The notes: a model not told the origin generated them from the sequence alone. Shown: positions 44,427 to 52,781, numbered from the stretch's first letter. The stretch is 64,000 bases of DNA from Flavobacteriales bacterium (GCA_002707525.1 PAND01000026.1:1-64000); one strand, 5' to 3'. Translations and numbers: made by a program.

Positions 44427-45343
44427 ATATTCAACTCCACATCTAAGGCCGCCGCTAATTCTTTGTATCTGTTTCGTATTGTTACTTCTGTGACATTGGT
44501 GACATCTGCTATTTCTCTTTGAGTACGGTTTTGGCCCTTGATAATACTGGCCATGTAAATTAATGAAGCGGCGATACCGACAGGACCTCTACCGCTATCC
44601 AATTCAAGACGCTTTATTTCTTCCATCCACTTATGACATTGTGCAACTACTTCACTTCTCAATTGCAAGTCAGAACAAAATCTGTCTATGTATTGTTCAG
44701 GCTTTGTAGTCATAGGCTTCATTTTTAGTTCACGCTTGATAGTGCGCACAGTTCTACCTATTTCTTTGCGACCTAATTTTAGTTTCTGCGCCACTTCATC
44801 AAGAGTACGGGGAACGCCACATAATTGACAGGCGATGTACAATGAAGCAGCAGCCGCACCTTGAATGCTACGACCACGAATTAAACCTGCCTCAAGTGTC
44901 TTTTTGTATACATTGGCCGCTTCTTGTCTAACAGTCCTAGGAAGCCCATCCAAGTGCATAGCCATCTTATCTAGTTCTGCCAATGCATTGGCCAAGTTCC
45001 TTTCACGACTATCGCTTACTCTAGCACGCTTTTGCCATTTACGCATACGGTACATTTGACTATTACTTTTGAGAGATTTACCAGACCAATCACGGTTTTG
45101 CCAATCAATATCAGTAGATAGACCCTTATCATGTAGCATGATGTTCATCGGTGCCCCAGTACGGGAAGGGTCATCTTTAGAGCCATCATCGAAACTGCGC
45201 CACTCTGCACCCGGGTCGACTAAGTTTTCTTCAAGGACTAAACCACAGTCTACGCAGTTGAGTTCACCTCTAGTTATGTCTTTCTCAAGATTGCGACTAC
45301 CACATTCTTTGCATCTAACGATTTCTATTGCATCTTCGCTCAT
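44423..45343 (-). CDS. tfb: Transcription initiation factor B (306 aa)
   Basis: An archaeal TFB/TFIIB: N-terminal zinc ribbon CKECG...CVDCG (about residues 11-35), B-reader/linker DPGAEWRSF...DPSRTGAP, then two cyclin repeats, with IRGRSIQGAAAASLY in the first and RGPVGIAASLIYMA in the second, and a C-terminal recognition helix. It should recruit RNA polymerase to TATA/BRE promoters with host TBP. ATG at 45343 follows GGAGAG; a TTG six codons upstream is the alternative. Together with rpoA and rpoH it makes a partial transcription kit. Confidence 0.92.
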   Translation of the reverse strand: MSEDAIEIVRCKECGSRNLEKDITRGELNCVDCGLVLEENLVDPGAEWRSFDDGSKDDPSRTGAPMNIMLHDKGLSTDIDWQNRDWSGKSLKSNSQMYRMRKWQKRARVSDSRERNLANALAELDKMAMHLDGLPRTVRQEAANVYKKTLEAGLIRGRSIQGAAAASLYIACQLCGVPRTLDEVAQKLKLGRKEIGRTVRTIKRELKMKPMTTKPEQYIDRFCSDLQLRSEVVAQCHKWMEEIKRLELDSGRGPVGIAASLIYMASIIKGQNRTQREIADVTNVTEVTIRNRYKELAAALDVELNI

Positions 45344-45344
45344 A

Positions 45345-46190
45345 TTATACTCTCCTTTCAATACTTCCGTCTTTGTATACGACTATTTCACCAAGAGCAT
45401 ACAATGCAGCAATATAGGGGTGATACACACGGGTAATAGCCCGTGTGCCTTGGTCTTTAACCAAATCCCATGCCAACATATCATAATGCTCTTGGATAGT
45501 AATTCTTTGACCCTTTTTCAAGGTGGAGAGTGATTTAGCAAATGTAGTCAATTCACTGACCTTGACATTGTAGGTGTTCCCCGGCTCTCCGTTCTTCTTT
45601 AGTTTCTGCACTGTAAGGAAATCTACGTTTTGTTCAATGATAACCGCCTTTGTCTGCAACTTATCATTTGTAGTCTCGGAACGCTCCGTGCTGACCAGTT
45701 GAGCATCCTCGACACTTACGGACAGTGGAAGTGATGTTTGTACTATTTCTTTAGGGGAAACCTTCGTTTCCTTGAAAAATGCAAGAACCTCGTATTTCTT
45801 GCAGCCGGCGAAGCAGCCGATTTTGTTTAGAGTAATATTTGCATAGAAGTGGTCACGCCCTGTATCGCCTCCACGCTTCTCAACACAGGAAGGACAACGC
45901 CCGTGATAGTAGCCTTCGTCGTCAGGGCCTCTAAGAGCCTCTACATGCGTCTTGAGCCCTTCTAAGGTGAACTCGCCACTCTTGACGCTAAACGACTTCA
46001 AATAGACTCCAGAAGGTGGAATACCTTCATTGGCCCAATCTAAGAGAGCCTGAAGCCGCTTTCTGCCACCGGCACCAATAAACAAGATATCTCCGCCGTC
46101 TTTAGTCTGGTTAGAAAGGGAAAAACGTGGTGCTGAACCGAGCCCTTCCCTCATGTCTAAGAACATGGGAATAGGGAGTCGATATACCAT
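45345..46190 (-). CDS. CHC2-like zinc-finger protein, possibly primase/helicase related (281 aa)
   Basis: Residues about 100-135 read GRCPSCVEKRGGDTGRDHFYANI followed by CFAGCKK, the layout of a DnaG/CHC2-type zinc ribbon (CPxC...H...CxxxC). The C-terminal half is beta/alpha without a visible TOPRIM. It may bind single-stranded DNA or be a fragment of a primase-helicase. TFB follows immediately. Confidence 0.6.
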   Translation of the reverse strand: MVYRLPIPMFLDMREGLGSAPRFSLSNQTKDGGDILFIGAGGRKRLQALLDWANEGIPPSGVYLKSFSVKSGEFTLEGLKTHVEALRGPDDEGYYHGRCPSCVEKRGGDTGRDHFYANITLNKIGCFAGCKKYEVLAFFKETKVSPKEIVQTSLPLSVSVEDAQLVSTERSETTNDKLQTKAVIIEQNVDFLTVQKLKKNGEPGNTYNVKVSELTTFAKSLSTLKKGQRITIQEHYDMLAWDLVKDQGTRAITRVYHPYIAALYALGEIVVYKDGSIERRV

Positions 46191-46243
46191 GCAAGGTCGT
46201 TTTCAACGGCGGTATATGAACATTGTGTAGAATAACTTGTAGG

Positions 46244-46648
46244 TTATTCTTCTTTTGGCGAACCCTTTAGGACACCAGAAGCGGCTCTAACAGGAGCAGT
46301 TGCGACGTTCACGCCAGCATCAAGAACACCTGCAATACCTGCGAGCCCTTTCTTAATGACTCCTTTGCGGTCAGTCTCTTCGTCATTCTCGTCATCACGC
46401 AGGTAATCTGGCACTGCCATGTCAAGTGTTTGTCTCGCAATCATCCATGCTTGTGAGTCGGTAATTTCGATTGCGTGTAGTCGCAATACTTCTTCTTTAA
46501 TTGGTTTCAAAAAGGTTCTGTAATGTACACCAGCAAGTCCTTTCTCGCAGGTTGTAATCCATTCTTCTTCAACGCTAACTACTTTTGATAGTCCCTTACG
46601 GATGAATCCGCAAGGCTTTCCTTCGTATGTAAAATTTAGGTCGCTCAT
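46244..46648 (-). CDS. Unknown protein (134 aa)
   Basis: Mixed fold with an Ala/Gly/Val-rich C-terminal segment (GLAGIAGVLDAGVNVATAPV) that could insert weakly in a membrane. Shine-Dalgarno GAGGGA present. No family recognised. Confidence 0.62.
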   Translation of the reverse strand: MSDLNFTYEGKPCGFIRKGLSKVVSVEEEWITTCEKGLAGVHYRTFLKPIKEEVLRLHAIEITDSQAWMIARQTLDMAVPDYLRDDENDEETDRKGVIKKGLAGIAGVLDAGVNVATAPVRAASGVLKGSPKEE

Positions 46649-46657
46649 ATTGTTCCC

Positions 46658-47116
46658 TCATTCCTCCGACGATTCGGGTAGGTCTTCAATATATTGGCTA
46701 ATGTCTTGAATGAAATCTAACCTATCATTGAATATCTCTTGGCCGTGGATATTTTTACTCATTTCCTTGTCAAATATCGCCCTCACCATTGGGCTACCTG
46801 AAAACAAAAACGCAAGACCATCTTGTAAATCTTCTATACTCCAAGCATTTGCCCCCAACATCGCCCCTAGTTTCTTAATGATAAGAACACATTTGCTTAA
46901 GTCCTCAACGTCTGCATCTATTTGCTCCTTGATTGCTTGGCGGTCGCCCAATGAAGCAACTACTTGATAGTACCCATATGTAGGTTGCTTGAATAGATTT
47001 AGTGCCAGAGATATGTGTTCAGGGTTGTCACCTGAGTACTTTTCTTTAGCGTAGTTCTCGGCTATCTCCATCCAATACGCAGTTCGTGCTTCTATTACTT
47101 CTCTATTCCTTCCCAT
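46658..47116 (-). CDS. Unknown helical protein (152 aa)
   Basis: All-alpha protein with no recognised motif; acidic C-terminus (DLPESSEE). Closely spaced with both neighbours in the same direction. Confidence 0.65.
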   Translation of the reverse strand: MGRNREVIEARTAYWMEIAENYAKEKYSGDNPEHISLALNLFKQPTYGYYQVVASLGDRQAIKEQIDADVEDLSKCVLIIKKLGAMLGANAWSIEDLQDGLAFLFSGSPMVRAIFDKEMSKNIHGQEIFNDRLDFIQDISQYIEDLPESSEE

Positions 47117-47120
47117 ACTA

Positions 47121-47495
47121 TCACATTATCAGTCGAGGGTTGTATTCATGCTTTGCGCTGTGCAAAATCCACTTGCCAAATAAATCTGGGTGGTATTTTT
47201 CTGACTTTTTCTCTAGGAAATCTTCGTTTGTCTCAGACCATAGAACTTCAATGATAGGGAGAACGTGAGTGGGTGCAATAATATCAGGTCTGACCCCTGT
47301 CTTGAGTCTGGCTTCGGTTGCAAAAGGTAAGCCCATCTCAAGTAGTGTAATACATATCTCACACACTCGCAGGTTATGTTCCCTAGTATTTGCTACGCTG
47401 AGTTTAATCTTACCCCAATCAGGTTTGTAAGAGGTATCACCATGTATACGCCACCAGTCATTAACTTCCTTCTGTACCTTACTGGATAACTTCAT
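47121..47495 (-). CDS. Possible PD-(D/E)xK-like nuclease (124 aa)
   Basis: GVRPDIIAP...LPIIEVLW resembles the PD...(hydrophobic)E core of restriction-like or Holliday-junction nucleases, followed by SEKYHPDL. The lysine two residues after Glu is absent, so activity is uncertain. It overlaps its upstream neighbour by four bases. Confidence 0.45.
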   Translation of the reverse strand: MKLSSKVQKEVNDWWRIHGDTSYKPDWGKIKLSVANTREHNLRVCEICITLLEMGLPFATEARLKTGVRPDIIAPTHVLPIIEVLWSETNEDFLEKKSEKYHPDLFGKWILHSAKHEYNPRLIM

Positions 47496-47620
47496 AGAAA
47501 CTCAACCCCTATACCAAAACCAACAACAAAACAAACACCATTGATTAGAATGCGCTCCAAAGTACTTACTTTGAACGGTTTGAATAGAAACCGCTCGATA
47601 TCATCAAACATAGACTTCAT
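47492..47620 (-). CDS. Small membrane protein (42 aa)
   Basis: C-terminal hydrophobic stretch LINGVCFVVGFGIGVEF (residues about 25-41) predicts a single membrane helix. Start/stop overlaps with the next gene (ATGA). Role unknown. Confidence 0.55.
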   Translation of the reverse strand: MKSMFDDIERFLFKPFKVSTLERILINGVCFVVGFGIGVEFL

Positions 47621-47624
47621 GCTA

Positions 47625-48203
47625 TCACTTCTTCAATGAATTAATGACACGGTAAACTTTGTTGTAGTTGCTGTTGAGTCTGGAAGCAATGTCTTTAGTA
47701 CTTAACCCCTTATTGTAAAGGTCTGCAACTGACTGGACAAATTCTCTGTCTGTATTCAATAGGGAAGGTCTTCCTCCACTCTTCTTGGACTTAGCAATAC
47801 CTGCCTTAACAGATACACTACTCATGTTAGAGAAATATTCTCCACTAAAGAACAAAGCCTCCATTTTAGGCAGGTCTTTGATTCCACCCATTACTCCCAA
47901 TGAAGGAGCACAAGCGACTATAACTTCTGGTACGTTTTTCATGACCTTGGCAATAACAGGAACAAACCTGTGTCTTTCACCATTAGACCATGCTTCTAAA
48001 GAGAATAGTAGCAACCCTTTGACCTTACCTGCATCAATGAGCCTACTTAGGTCATTCCATCCATCTTCGCCTTCATTGAAACCATCATAGTATAATTTGG
48101 GGGCTTCCCAACCCAAATCAATTAGCCTAGATTGAATAATTTCCATGTAAGGTTCGACTGGGTATTTCTTCTTCGGGTCCGTGTATATGTATACTGCTTT
48201 CAT
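47625..48203 (-). CDS. Serine-resolvase-like protein with lost catalytic motif (192 aa)
   Basis: The layout resembles small serine resolvases: N-terminal strand VYIYTDP where YxRVST is expected, a Rossmann-like domain, then a Hin-type helix-turn-helix (GRPSLLN...LYNKGLSTKDIASRLNSNYNKVYRVI, residues about 142-190). The catalytic Ser-Arg motif is missing and the RLGR arginines are replaced by AWSNG. It is therefore probably a DNA-binding regulator derived from a recombinase. Confidence 0.55.
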   Translation of the reverse strand: MKAVYIYTDPKKKYPVEPYMEIIQSRLIDLGWEAPKLYYDGFNEGEDGWNDLSRLIDAGKVKGLLLFSLEAWSNGERHRFVPVIAKVMKNVPEVIVACAPSLGVMGGIKDLPKMEALFFSGEYFSNMSSVSVKAGIAKSKKSGGRPSLLNTDREFVQSVADLYNKGLSTKDIASRLNSNYNKVYRVINSLKK

Positions 48204-48649
48204 TCTATTTTTCCTCCGTGTAGTGCGTCATGTACTTCTTCTAAGGTAATCATACCTTGGAACATTACTGCGACTGTTTGACATGACTCGTAAGGTTTAG
48301 GAGTAGACATTATTACACGAATAACATTGTCATCATCCTCAAATACCCCACAATCATTTAGATACTTCCTAAGTGCAAAGAAGGTGGGTTTCTTTTTCTT
48401 TTTCATTTCCCAATTCATGCGAGTCTGTTCTGGCATGAGATGGTCATAGAATCCTCCTTCGTTATGTACACGCCAGTGGCACGATTCACATAGAGGAACT
48501 TTTACTTCCGGTTCATACGAGATATGGTGTATCTCAAGGAACGTACCTCCTGTGCTCTTGATACCTTCAACAATGTCTTCTGTCCAACGGAATATACCGC
48601 ATATCACACAAGACTCTACCTCGGTAATAGTTGCTTCTGGGTCCATCAA
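48200..48649 (-). CDS. HNH endonuclease (149 aa)
   Basis: CVICG (residue 14) and CESCH (residue 55) bracket EIHHISY (residue 40) and end in WRVHNEGG, the HNH/zinc motif. It should be a metal-dependent DNA nuclease, either homing-type or involved in recombination. A helical C-terminal domain follows. Overlaps both neighbours by four bases. Confidence 0.75.
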   Translation of the reverse strand: MMDPEATITEVESCVICGIFRWTEDIVEGIKSTGGTFLEIHHISYEPEVKVPLCESCHWRVHNEGGFYDHLMPEQTRMNWEMKKKKKPTFFALRKYLNDCGVFEDDDNVIRVIMSTPKPYESCQTVAVMFQGMITLEEVHDALHGGKIE

Positions 48650-48879
48650 TAGCCCTCCTTGTACATAATGAATCTAAATGCCGCAATCAGGATTACAATT
48701 ACTGATATCAATACCGCAGTAGAATTAGCCAATAGGATATCCGCTATGTATGATACGGGGTAATGCCAAGGATTGCCTTCTGTCATACTGACTAGGCTTG
48801 CAAATGCAAAGATAACGCCTCCGAAGAATAGGTACTGCCTTACAGCGTACCAATCCCACCCCATGTAATCATCCCACAT
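48646..48879 (-). CDS. Two-pass membrane protein (77 aa)
   Basis: Hydrophobic helices at about residues 15-32 and 48-70, preceded by an aromatic N-terminus (WDDYMGWDWYAV). AGGAGG lies seven bases before the ATG. Role unknown. Confidence 0.62.
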   Translation of the reverse strand: MWDDYMGWDWYAVRQYLFFGGVIFAFASLVSMTEGNPWHYPVSYIADILLANSTAVLISVIVILIAAFRFIMYKEGY

Positions 48880-48880
48880 G

Positions 48881-48973
48881 TTACTTCCTCCTTTTGACTA
48901 GTCCCATGAACCACTTAATGAGCGACTTTCTTTTGGGGTTCTTAGGTAAGTCCCTAGTCACTACGGTTGTCAT
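48881..48973 (-). CDS. Tiny basic protein (30 aa)
   Basis: Thirty residues, Lys/Arg-rich, coupled by overlap to the end of the Cas4-like gene. Its AGGAGG end serves as the next gene's Shine-Dalgarno. May be a leader peptide. Confidence 0.45.
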   Translation of the reverse strand: MTTVVTRDLPKNPKRKSLIKWFMGLVKRRK

Positions 48974-50028
48974 TCCTTAGCACCTTCTCTGTCCGCAATG
49001 AGTCTTGAATAGCACTCATCCTTTACGTCACAAAGTTTGTCGCAATGTGAGTAGCCGTTACCTGCGGGATTTCTAGTAAAGAATCCATCTTGGTAGTCGT
49101 TATTGAAGTCGGAGATAAGTAAGAACGCTTTAACTCGCTCAAGCAATTGCTTAACATCTGCCTTAGTGCGTGTAGTACTGTGTAGCATTACTTCTGCTTT
49201 CTTCTTATTCTCGGACTCTTGGTAATCAGGGTGTAATTGTTTAACGATTGAAATGTAATGGAATATAATTTCACCCACTTCATCACCGAGCATAATTGCA
49301 GCATACCAATCAGCCTGTATTTCTGCATCAGCCCTCTCGGTACAAAACTGCCACTGCTTGTTTATGTTGGCGGTTTTCCAGTCACCGATTTCATTCTCAT
49401 TGAATACGATATCGAGTTTACCACGAAGATATACTCCTAAGTCTGGGAAGAACCTACGATAGTCTACTTCGCATCCAACATCTATAGAATCCATAAGAGG
49501 TAATTTACCTGATTGATGTTCACCGATATAGCAAGCAACCCAGTATTGTACTGTCTTTATTGCTCTCTCCATTGCAGTGTCTCCGCTACCATCTACTACC
49601 CCTACTTCATGCAAAGGTGTACCGTTGTGCGGCTTTCTATAGATTGACTCATGGTAAATAGAGCCTTCTTTTTTCTTGGAACTGTACGGCTTAGGGTAGC
49701 CCATTGTGCCATCGACACCATAGCCGCCCTTTTCTCTCTCATACTCTTCCATGAAGGTACTTCTTGCGATATCTAAAATCAAATCCATATCAGCATCGAA
49801 ACCTTTACGGATTGTGTTGTGGTATACTTCTACAGCACCATGGAAAGCACTACCCATAGGCAATGCTGCTCCCTTACGCTTTCGATTCTTAGTTTTATCA
49901 ATACGCTCAAGCAAAAACTTGTACATACAGTTCAGTCCATCCTTCATTTTGGATTGACTTAACTCATTCTTTGCCCATGCGGAGTCATCTGGCATTCTTT
50001 CTAATGCCCATGCAGCCTCATTCGTCAT
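48970..50028 (-). CDS. Cas4/RecB-like PD-(D/E)xK nuclease with Fe-S Cys set (352 aa)
   Basis: RecB/Cas4-family nuclease motifs: GSAFH (59-63), GKLDIVF (D206), IGDWKTA (D216, K218), then QADWY (Q238). One Cys near the N-terminus (C34) and three near the C-terminus (C329, C333, C339) match the 4Fe-4S pattern of Cas4 and AddB. It probably trims DNA ends in replication or recombination. No Cas1/Cas2 or array is present, so a CRISPR role is not indicated. The ATG at 50028 is preceded by GAGG inside the previous gene. Confidence 0.8.
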   Translation of the reverse strand: MTNEAAWALERMPDDSAWAKNELSQSKMKDGLNCMYKFLLERIDKTKNRKRKGAALPMGSAFHGAVEVYHNTIRKGFDADMDLILDIARSTFMEEYEREKGGYGVDGTMGYPKPYSSKKKEGSIYHESIYRKPHNGTPLHEVGVVDGSGDTAMERAIKTVQYWVACYIGEHQSGKLPLMDSIDVGCEVDYRRFFPDLGVYLRGKLDIVFNENEIGDWKTANINKQWQFCTERADAEIQADWYAAIMLGDEVGEIIFHYISIVKQLHPDYQESENKKKAEVMLHSTTRTKADVKQLLERVKAFLLISDFNNDYQDGFFTRNPAGNGYSHCDKLCDVKDECYSRLIADREGAKE

Positions 50029-50236
50029 TGTCCTCGACCTCTTGCTTAACAACAGTAAAACCGATGTTCATAGGAATCTCGCCCATTTTACGAGCATCCT
50101 TGATGAAGTCCACGTAGGCTTTCAGTTTGTCTTTATCGTCAAACTCTTTCCTGATACTTCCCTTGATGTTGTGCAGGTCAAGGTCTTTATCCGTGTTCTT
50201 CCAGTCTAGTTGTAGCAATAGCCATTTTGTTTTCAT
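50018..50236 (-). CDS. Unknown small protein (72 aa)
   Basis: Beta strand then helical, acidic end (EVEDNDE). GGAGG is well placed upstream. It overlaps the nuclease gene by 11 bases, suggesting a partner of the nuclease. Confidence 0.62.
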   Translation of the reverse strand: MKTKWLLLQLDWKNTDKDLDLHNIKGSIRKEFDDKDKLKAYVDFIKDARKMGEIPMNIGFTVVKQEVEDNDE

Positions 50237-50302
50237 ATATTTTCCTCCTTATTTCATGTGGATTATAGGGATTGCCCCTGTTTTCCAAAAACCCATTTAA
50301 GG

Positions 50303-50803
50303 TTAGTTGTCATCCTCCGTTGGCGGGTTGTTTGCTAACACCAAAGAAATCTTCCTTGCAATGTCAGCGTTCTTACCTTTCTTATTTTGGGCGACTCTTT
50401 CCATAAACTTCCTATCCCATAGAACACACTCAAGAAGGGACTTGCCCTTCAATTCTGGTCCGCCAAACGGGAACCTTGTCATGGTTGCGGCACGATACTC
50501 TTTATCGTTAGCATCCTTCTTTGTCATCTTGGGTTTTGGTTGAATGTTCTTCTCTGGTTCGATAACAGAGGGCTTATTTTCGTAAACGGTTTCTGTTTCT
50601 TTTACGAAATCTACGTTTGCTACCTGTTTTTCTGTTTCAGTGACCATCGGTTCAGTTGGCACGTGAGAAATTGAAACACCACTGGTGTTCTGCGATGGGT
50701 CTTGGACGAAGCCCCCGAAGAAGCGTTCCATGATTTGTTGAGCCGATAATCGCTCACGGGAACCGTCGTCGTAGTAAATTACCACGCCTTCTATTTTCTT
50801 CAT
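50303..50803 (-). CDS. Unknown protein (166 aa)
   Basis: The first 40 residues form a small domain; the middle is low-complexity (Glu/Lys/Pro/Thr). The C-terminal 60 are helical and basic (RKFMERVAQNKKGKNADIARK). Start at MKKIEG follows GGAGGAAGAG. No family recognised. Confidence 0.62.
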   Translation of the reverse strand: MKKIEGVVIYYDDGSRERLSAQQIMERFFGGFVQDPSQNTSGVSISHVPTEPMVTETEKQVANVDFVKETETVYENKPSVIEPEKNIQPKPKMTKKDANDKEYRAATMTRFPFGGPELKGKSLLECVLWDRKFMERVAQNKKGKNADIARKISLVLANNPPTEDDN

Positions 50804-51123
50804 TACTCTTCCTCCTCCATTTCCCAACGTTCGGCTTCTCCGTAAGACTCCGCTAAAGCCTCCTCAACCGAGAATGTTTCTGGTAGTATTTCCTCGTAAG
50901 GTCCCTCAGCAGGAGAACCTGCAACGTAATTGGAACCGTAGCGATGGCCATCTACCATGTAAGGTTCCCAACCGCCATGATTCCAAAACTTCTCATTGAA
51001 GGCTTTCTTGAAGGCGAGGGCGTCTTCTTTTGTTTCAAAAAGGTACTCTTGAGTAGGCATTTCATCAATGAAGTGTTCATCGTCATAGCCATTGAACCAG
51101 ACTCTAACCATCCATCTGCTCAT
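50803..51123 (-). CDS. Unknown small acidic protein (106 aa)
   Basis: Aromatic, beta-containing N-terminal half, acidic C-terminus (ERWEMEEEE). Stop and next start overlap in TAATG. No motif recognised. Confidence 0.62.
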   Translation of the reverse strand: MSRWMVRVWFNGYDDEHFIDEMPTQEYLFETKEDALAFKKAFNEKFWNHGGWEPYMVDGHRYGSNYVAGSPAEGPYEEILPETFSVEEALAESYGEAERWEMEEEE

Positions 51124-51314
51124 TGTGAAGCCTCCATTCTTTTCTCAAAGCAAACAAGGCATTCTATTCCTAATAGTAAGGGAATAAACAATGGCGTGCA
51201 ATTAGGGAATATCTCTTCACATGTGGTGCACTCAAAGTGTGCGCCCTCATGCTCATCGTACAAGTCTAACTCTTCTTTGTACAATTTATTCCACGCTTCT
51301 TCAATTGGGGTCAT
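51120..51314 (-). CDS. Zinc-finger protein (64 aa)
   Basis: CTTCE (residue 29) and CLVC (residue 52) make a four-Cys zinc site. Overlaps the neighbour by four bases. Unknown role. Confidence 0.62.
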   Translation of the reverse strand: MTPIEEAWNKLYKEELDLYDEHEGAHFECTTCEEIFPNCTPLFIPLLLGIECLVCFEKRMEASQ

Positions 51315-51433
51315 TGTGAATCCTCCGCATGTATGAACACAATATCGTGATAGCCACAGTCGTCACACTCCAAAAGTAATCGCCTTGGCTCGAATAGGTG
51401 TCTTATCATTATATCCGCACAATCGCAACTCAT
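51311..51433 (-). CDS. Zinc-finger microprotein (40 aa)
   Basis: CDCAD (residue 3) and CDDCGYH (residue 23) form a compact zinc site. Four-base overlaps on both sides support a real cistron. Confidence 0.55.
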   Translation of the reverse strand: MSCDCADIMIRHLFEPRRLLLECDDCGYHDIVFIHAEDSQ

Positions 51434-51873
51434 TGTGAAGCCCTCCTTTGACGGCGTTCCTGTCGTATTTCCCAATCTTTGGCAGGGTCAGTTGGGGCCT
51501 TTCTTTTGTTCCGGCGTTCCTGTCGCTTCTTCTTATCGCATACTTTACAGTATGAACCGAAGCCTAGTTTACCGTTGCCGGTGTAGAAGTTTTCTTTGTT
51601 AGCGACCAGTATTTCTTTACAGATACGGCACTCTTTGGTGAGGCCTTTCTCTTCTGCAAATTTACGGTGACGCTCATTCTTACGCAATTGTTTCTGGTAC
51701 TCATGTTGAGCCTTCATAGGCGCATTGAAACGCTTCTCACGCTTATGCGCAGCATCACAAGGCTTACACCATGACTGATAACCATCAGTAGCGTGTTGGT
51801 TCAAACCAAATTCATTCGCAGGCTTATTTTCTTTGCACTTTGAGCATTTCTTTTGTTTTTGTTTTGTTGTCAT
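51430..51873 (-). CDS. Double zinc-finger, HNH-like phage-type protein (147 aa)
   Basis: Two similar Cys modules: CSKCKENKPANEF...WCKPC (about 10-40) and CRICKEILVANKENFY...YCKVC (about 82-115). Each has the layout of the recombination-endonuclease-VII/HNH-type zinc clusters common in phages (CxxC...F...YCKxC), but HNH residues are not clearly complete. Highly basic. Likely DNA-binding. Confidence 0.62.
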   Translation of the reverse strand: MTTKQKQKKCSKCKENKPANEFGLNQHATDGYQSWCKPCDAAHKREKRFNAPMKAQHEYQKQLRKNERHRKFAEEKGLTKECRICKEILVANKENFYTGNGKLGFGSYCKVCDKKKRQERRNKRKAPTDPAKDWEIRQERRQRRASQ

Positions 51874-51942
51874 TTGGCTTCCTCCTAAAACCGTAAAGTG
51901 CTTTGAACCATCTTGGCATTAGTGATTCAAAGGCACTGGATA

Positions 51943-52161
51943 TCATTCATCTTCCTCCAATTCTTCATAGCATGAAGCACATACTATGTCGTCTGAGTTA
52001 GGTACTTCTTCCCATTCATGGTCGTCGTTAAAGAACCGACCACAGTTAGGGCATTCATTACATTCGCAACTAGATGCTCTACGTTCACAGCATTCCATTA
52101 CAGGGTCAGTGTGGTCGTCAAACGCACCCCAGTCCATACCGTCAGGATAATTACTTAACAT
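51943..52161 (-). CDS. Zinc-finger protein (72 aa)
   Basis: Start at MLSNYPDG follows CGGAGG. Cys cluster CCERRASSCECNECPNCG plus a later CASC suggests two zinc sites; the C-terminus is acidic. Unknown role. Confidence 0.6.
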   Translation of the reverse strand: MLSNYPDGMDWGAFDDHTDPVMECCERRASSCECNECPNCGRFFNDDHEWEEVPNSDDIVCASCYEELEEDE

Positions 52162-52301
52162 TAGATTACCTCCGTATATGAACAATAAGTACAACCAAAT
52201 AAAGCAGATTGTCGCCTCTTGGTGTCGGTAGTATTCTTTTTCCTACTCTTGATAATACCAAATCCACGCTTACCGCAGTTAGGACAAACTAGGCCACTCA
52301 T
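52161..52301 (-). CDS. Zinc-ribbon microprotein (46 aa)
   Basis: CPNCGKRG (residue 6) and CTYCSY (residue 37) separated by a basic loop form a ribbon like transcription-factor zinc ribbons. One-base overlap (TAATG) with the downstream gene. Confidence 0.6.
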   Translation of the reverse strand: MSGLVCPNCGKRGFGIIKSRKKNTTDTKRRQSALFGCTYCSYTEVI

Positions 52302-52444
52302 TGTAAAGCCCCCGTAATTCTTACTTGAGTATGTTTGGTGTATAGTATGCACTTTGATGCCGACTTTCGTGCATCTAAAAGATTGTGAGTGTTTGCAAAT
52401 AGCACCCAATTCTTACCGTCTGCTGAACCTTCTACTCTAATCAT
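52298..52444 (-). CDS. Unknown small protein (48 aa)
   Basis: GAGGTGA lies well placed before the ATG. Forty-eight residues with mixed strands and basic patches; no motif. Overlaps its neighbours by four bases at both ends. Confidence 0.55.
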   Translation of the reverse strand: MIRVEGSADGKNWVLFANTHNLLDARKSASKCILYTKHTQVRITGALQ

Positions 52445-52527
52445 TCAATCACCTCGTCACAGCGAGTGCAGGAAGTCGGATGGCAGCCTGAGTGTCTAGG
52501 CACTGGTTCTTCGCATTCACAAGTCAA
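52441..52527 (-). CDS. Cys-rich microprotein, TTG start (28 aa)
   Basis: TTG overlaps the upstream stop (TTGA), opening 28 codons with five Cys (TCECE, HSGCHPTSCTRC). The overlaps on both sides match the operon style, but the start codon is weak. Confidence 0.45.
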   Translation of the reverse strand: MTCECEEPVPRHSGCHPTSCTRCDEVIE

Positions 52528-52781
52528 CCGTTTAACCCCCATACGCATACATTATACGAGCCAGATAGTGCAGAATGCACGGTGTCCGAGTCTATTTTTA
52601 CGAAATAGTGATACTTCGCTAAGAGGTTTCCTACTTCCGAAGGAGTCGAACCGTATCTTGTTGTAGTGTTGATATGTTCAAGTATTTGCCTAGTATTCCT
52701 AGGCCCTTTTTCGTCAAGGTAGTTGATTATCTTCGTTAGTGTTTTTATGTGTCTTGTTCCTCTTGGTACTACTGGTTTCAT
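52524..52781 (-). CDS. Small winged-helix-like protein (85 aa)
   Basis: Core RNTRQILEHINTTTRYGSTPSEVGNLLAK with flanking helix and beta wing; resembles the protein at 33928 over this segment. Probably DNA-binding. Confidence 0.65.
   Translation of the reverse strand: MKPVVPRGTRHIKTLTKIINYLDEKGPRNTRQILEHINTTTRYGSTPSEVGNLLAKYHYFVKIDSDTVHSALSGSYNVCVWGLNG

Noticed and set aside
48970-50028. Cas4-like gene as sign of a CRISPR locus
   Set aside because: No Cas1, Cas2, effector or repeat-spacer array is present; the nuclease fits replication/recombination.
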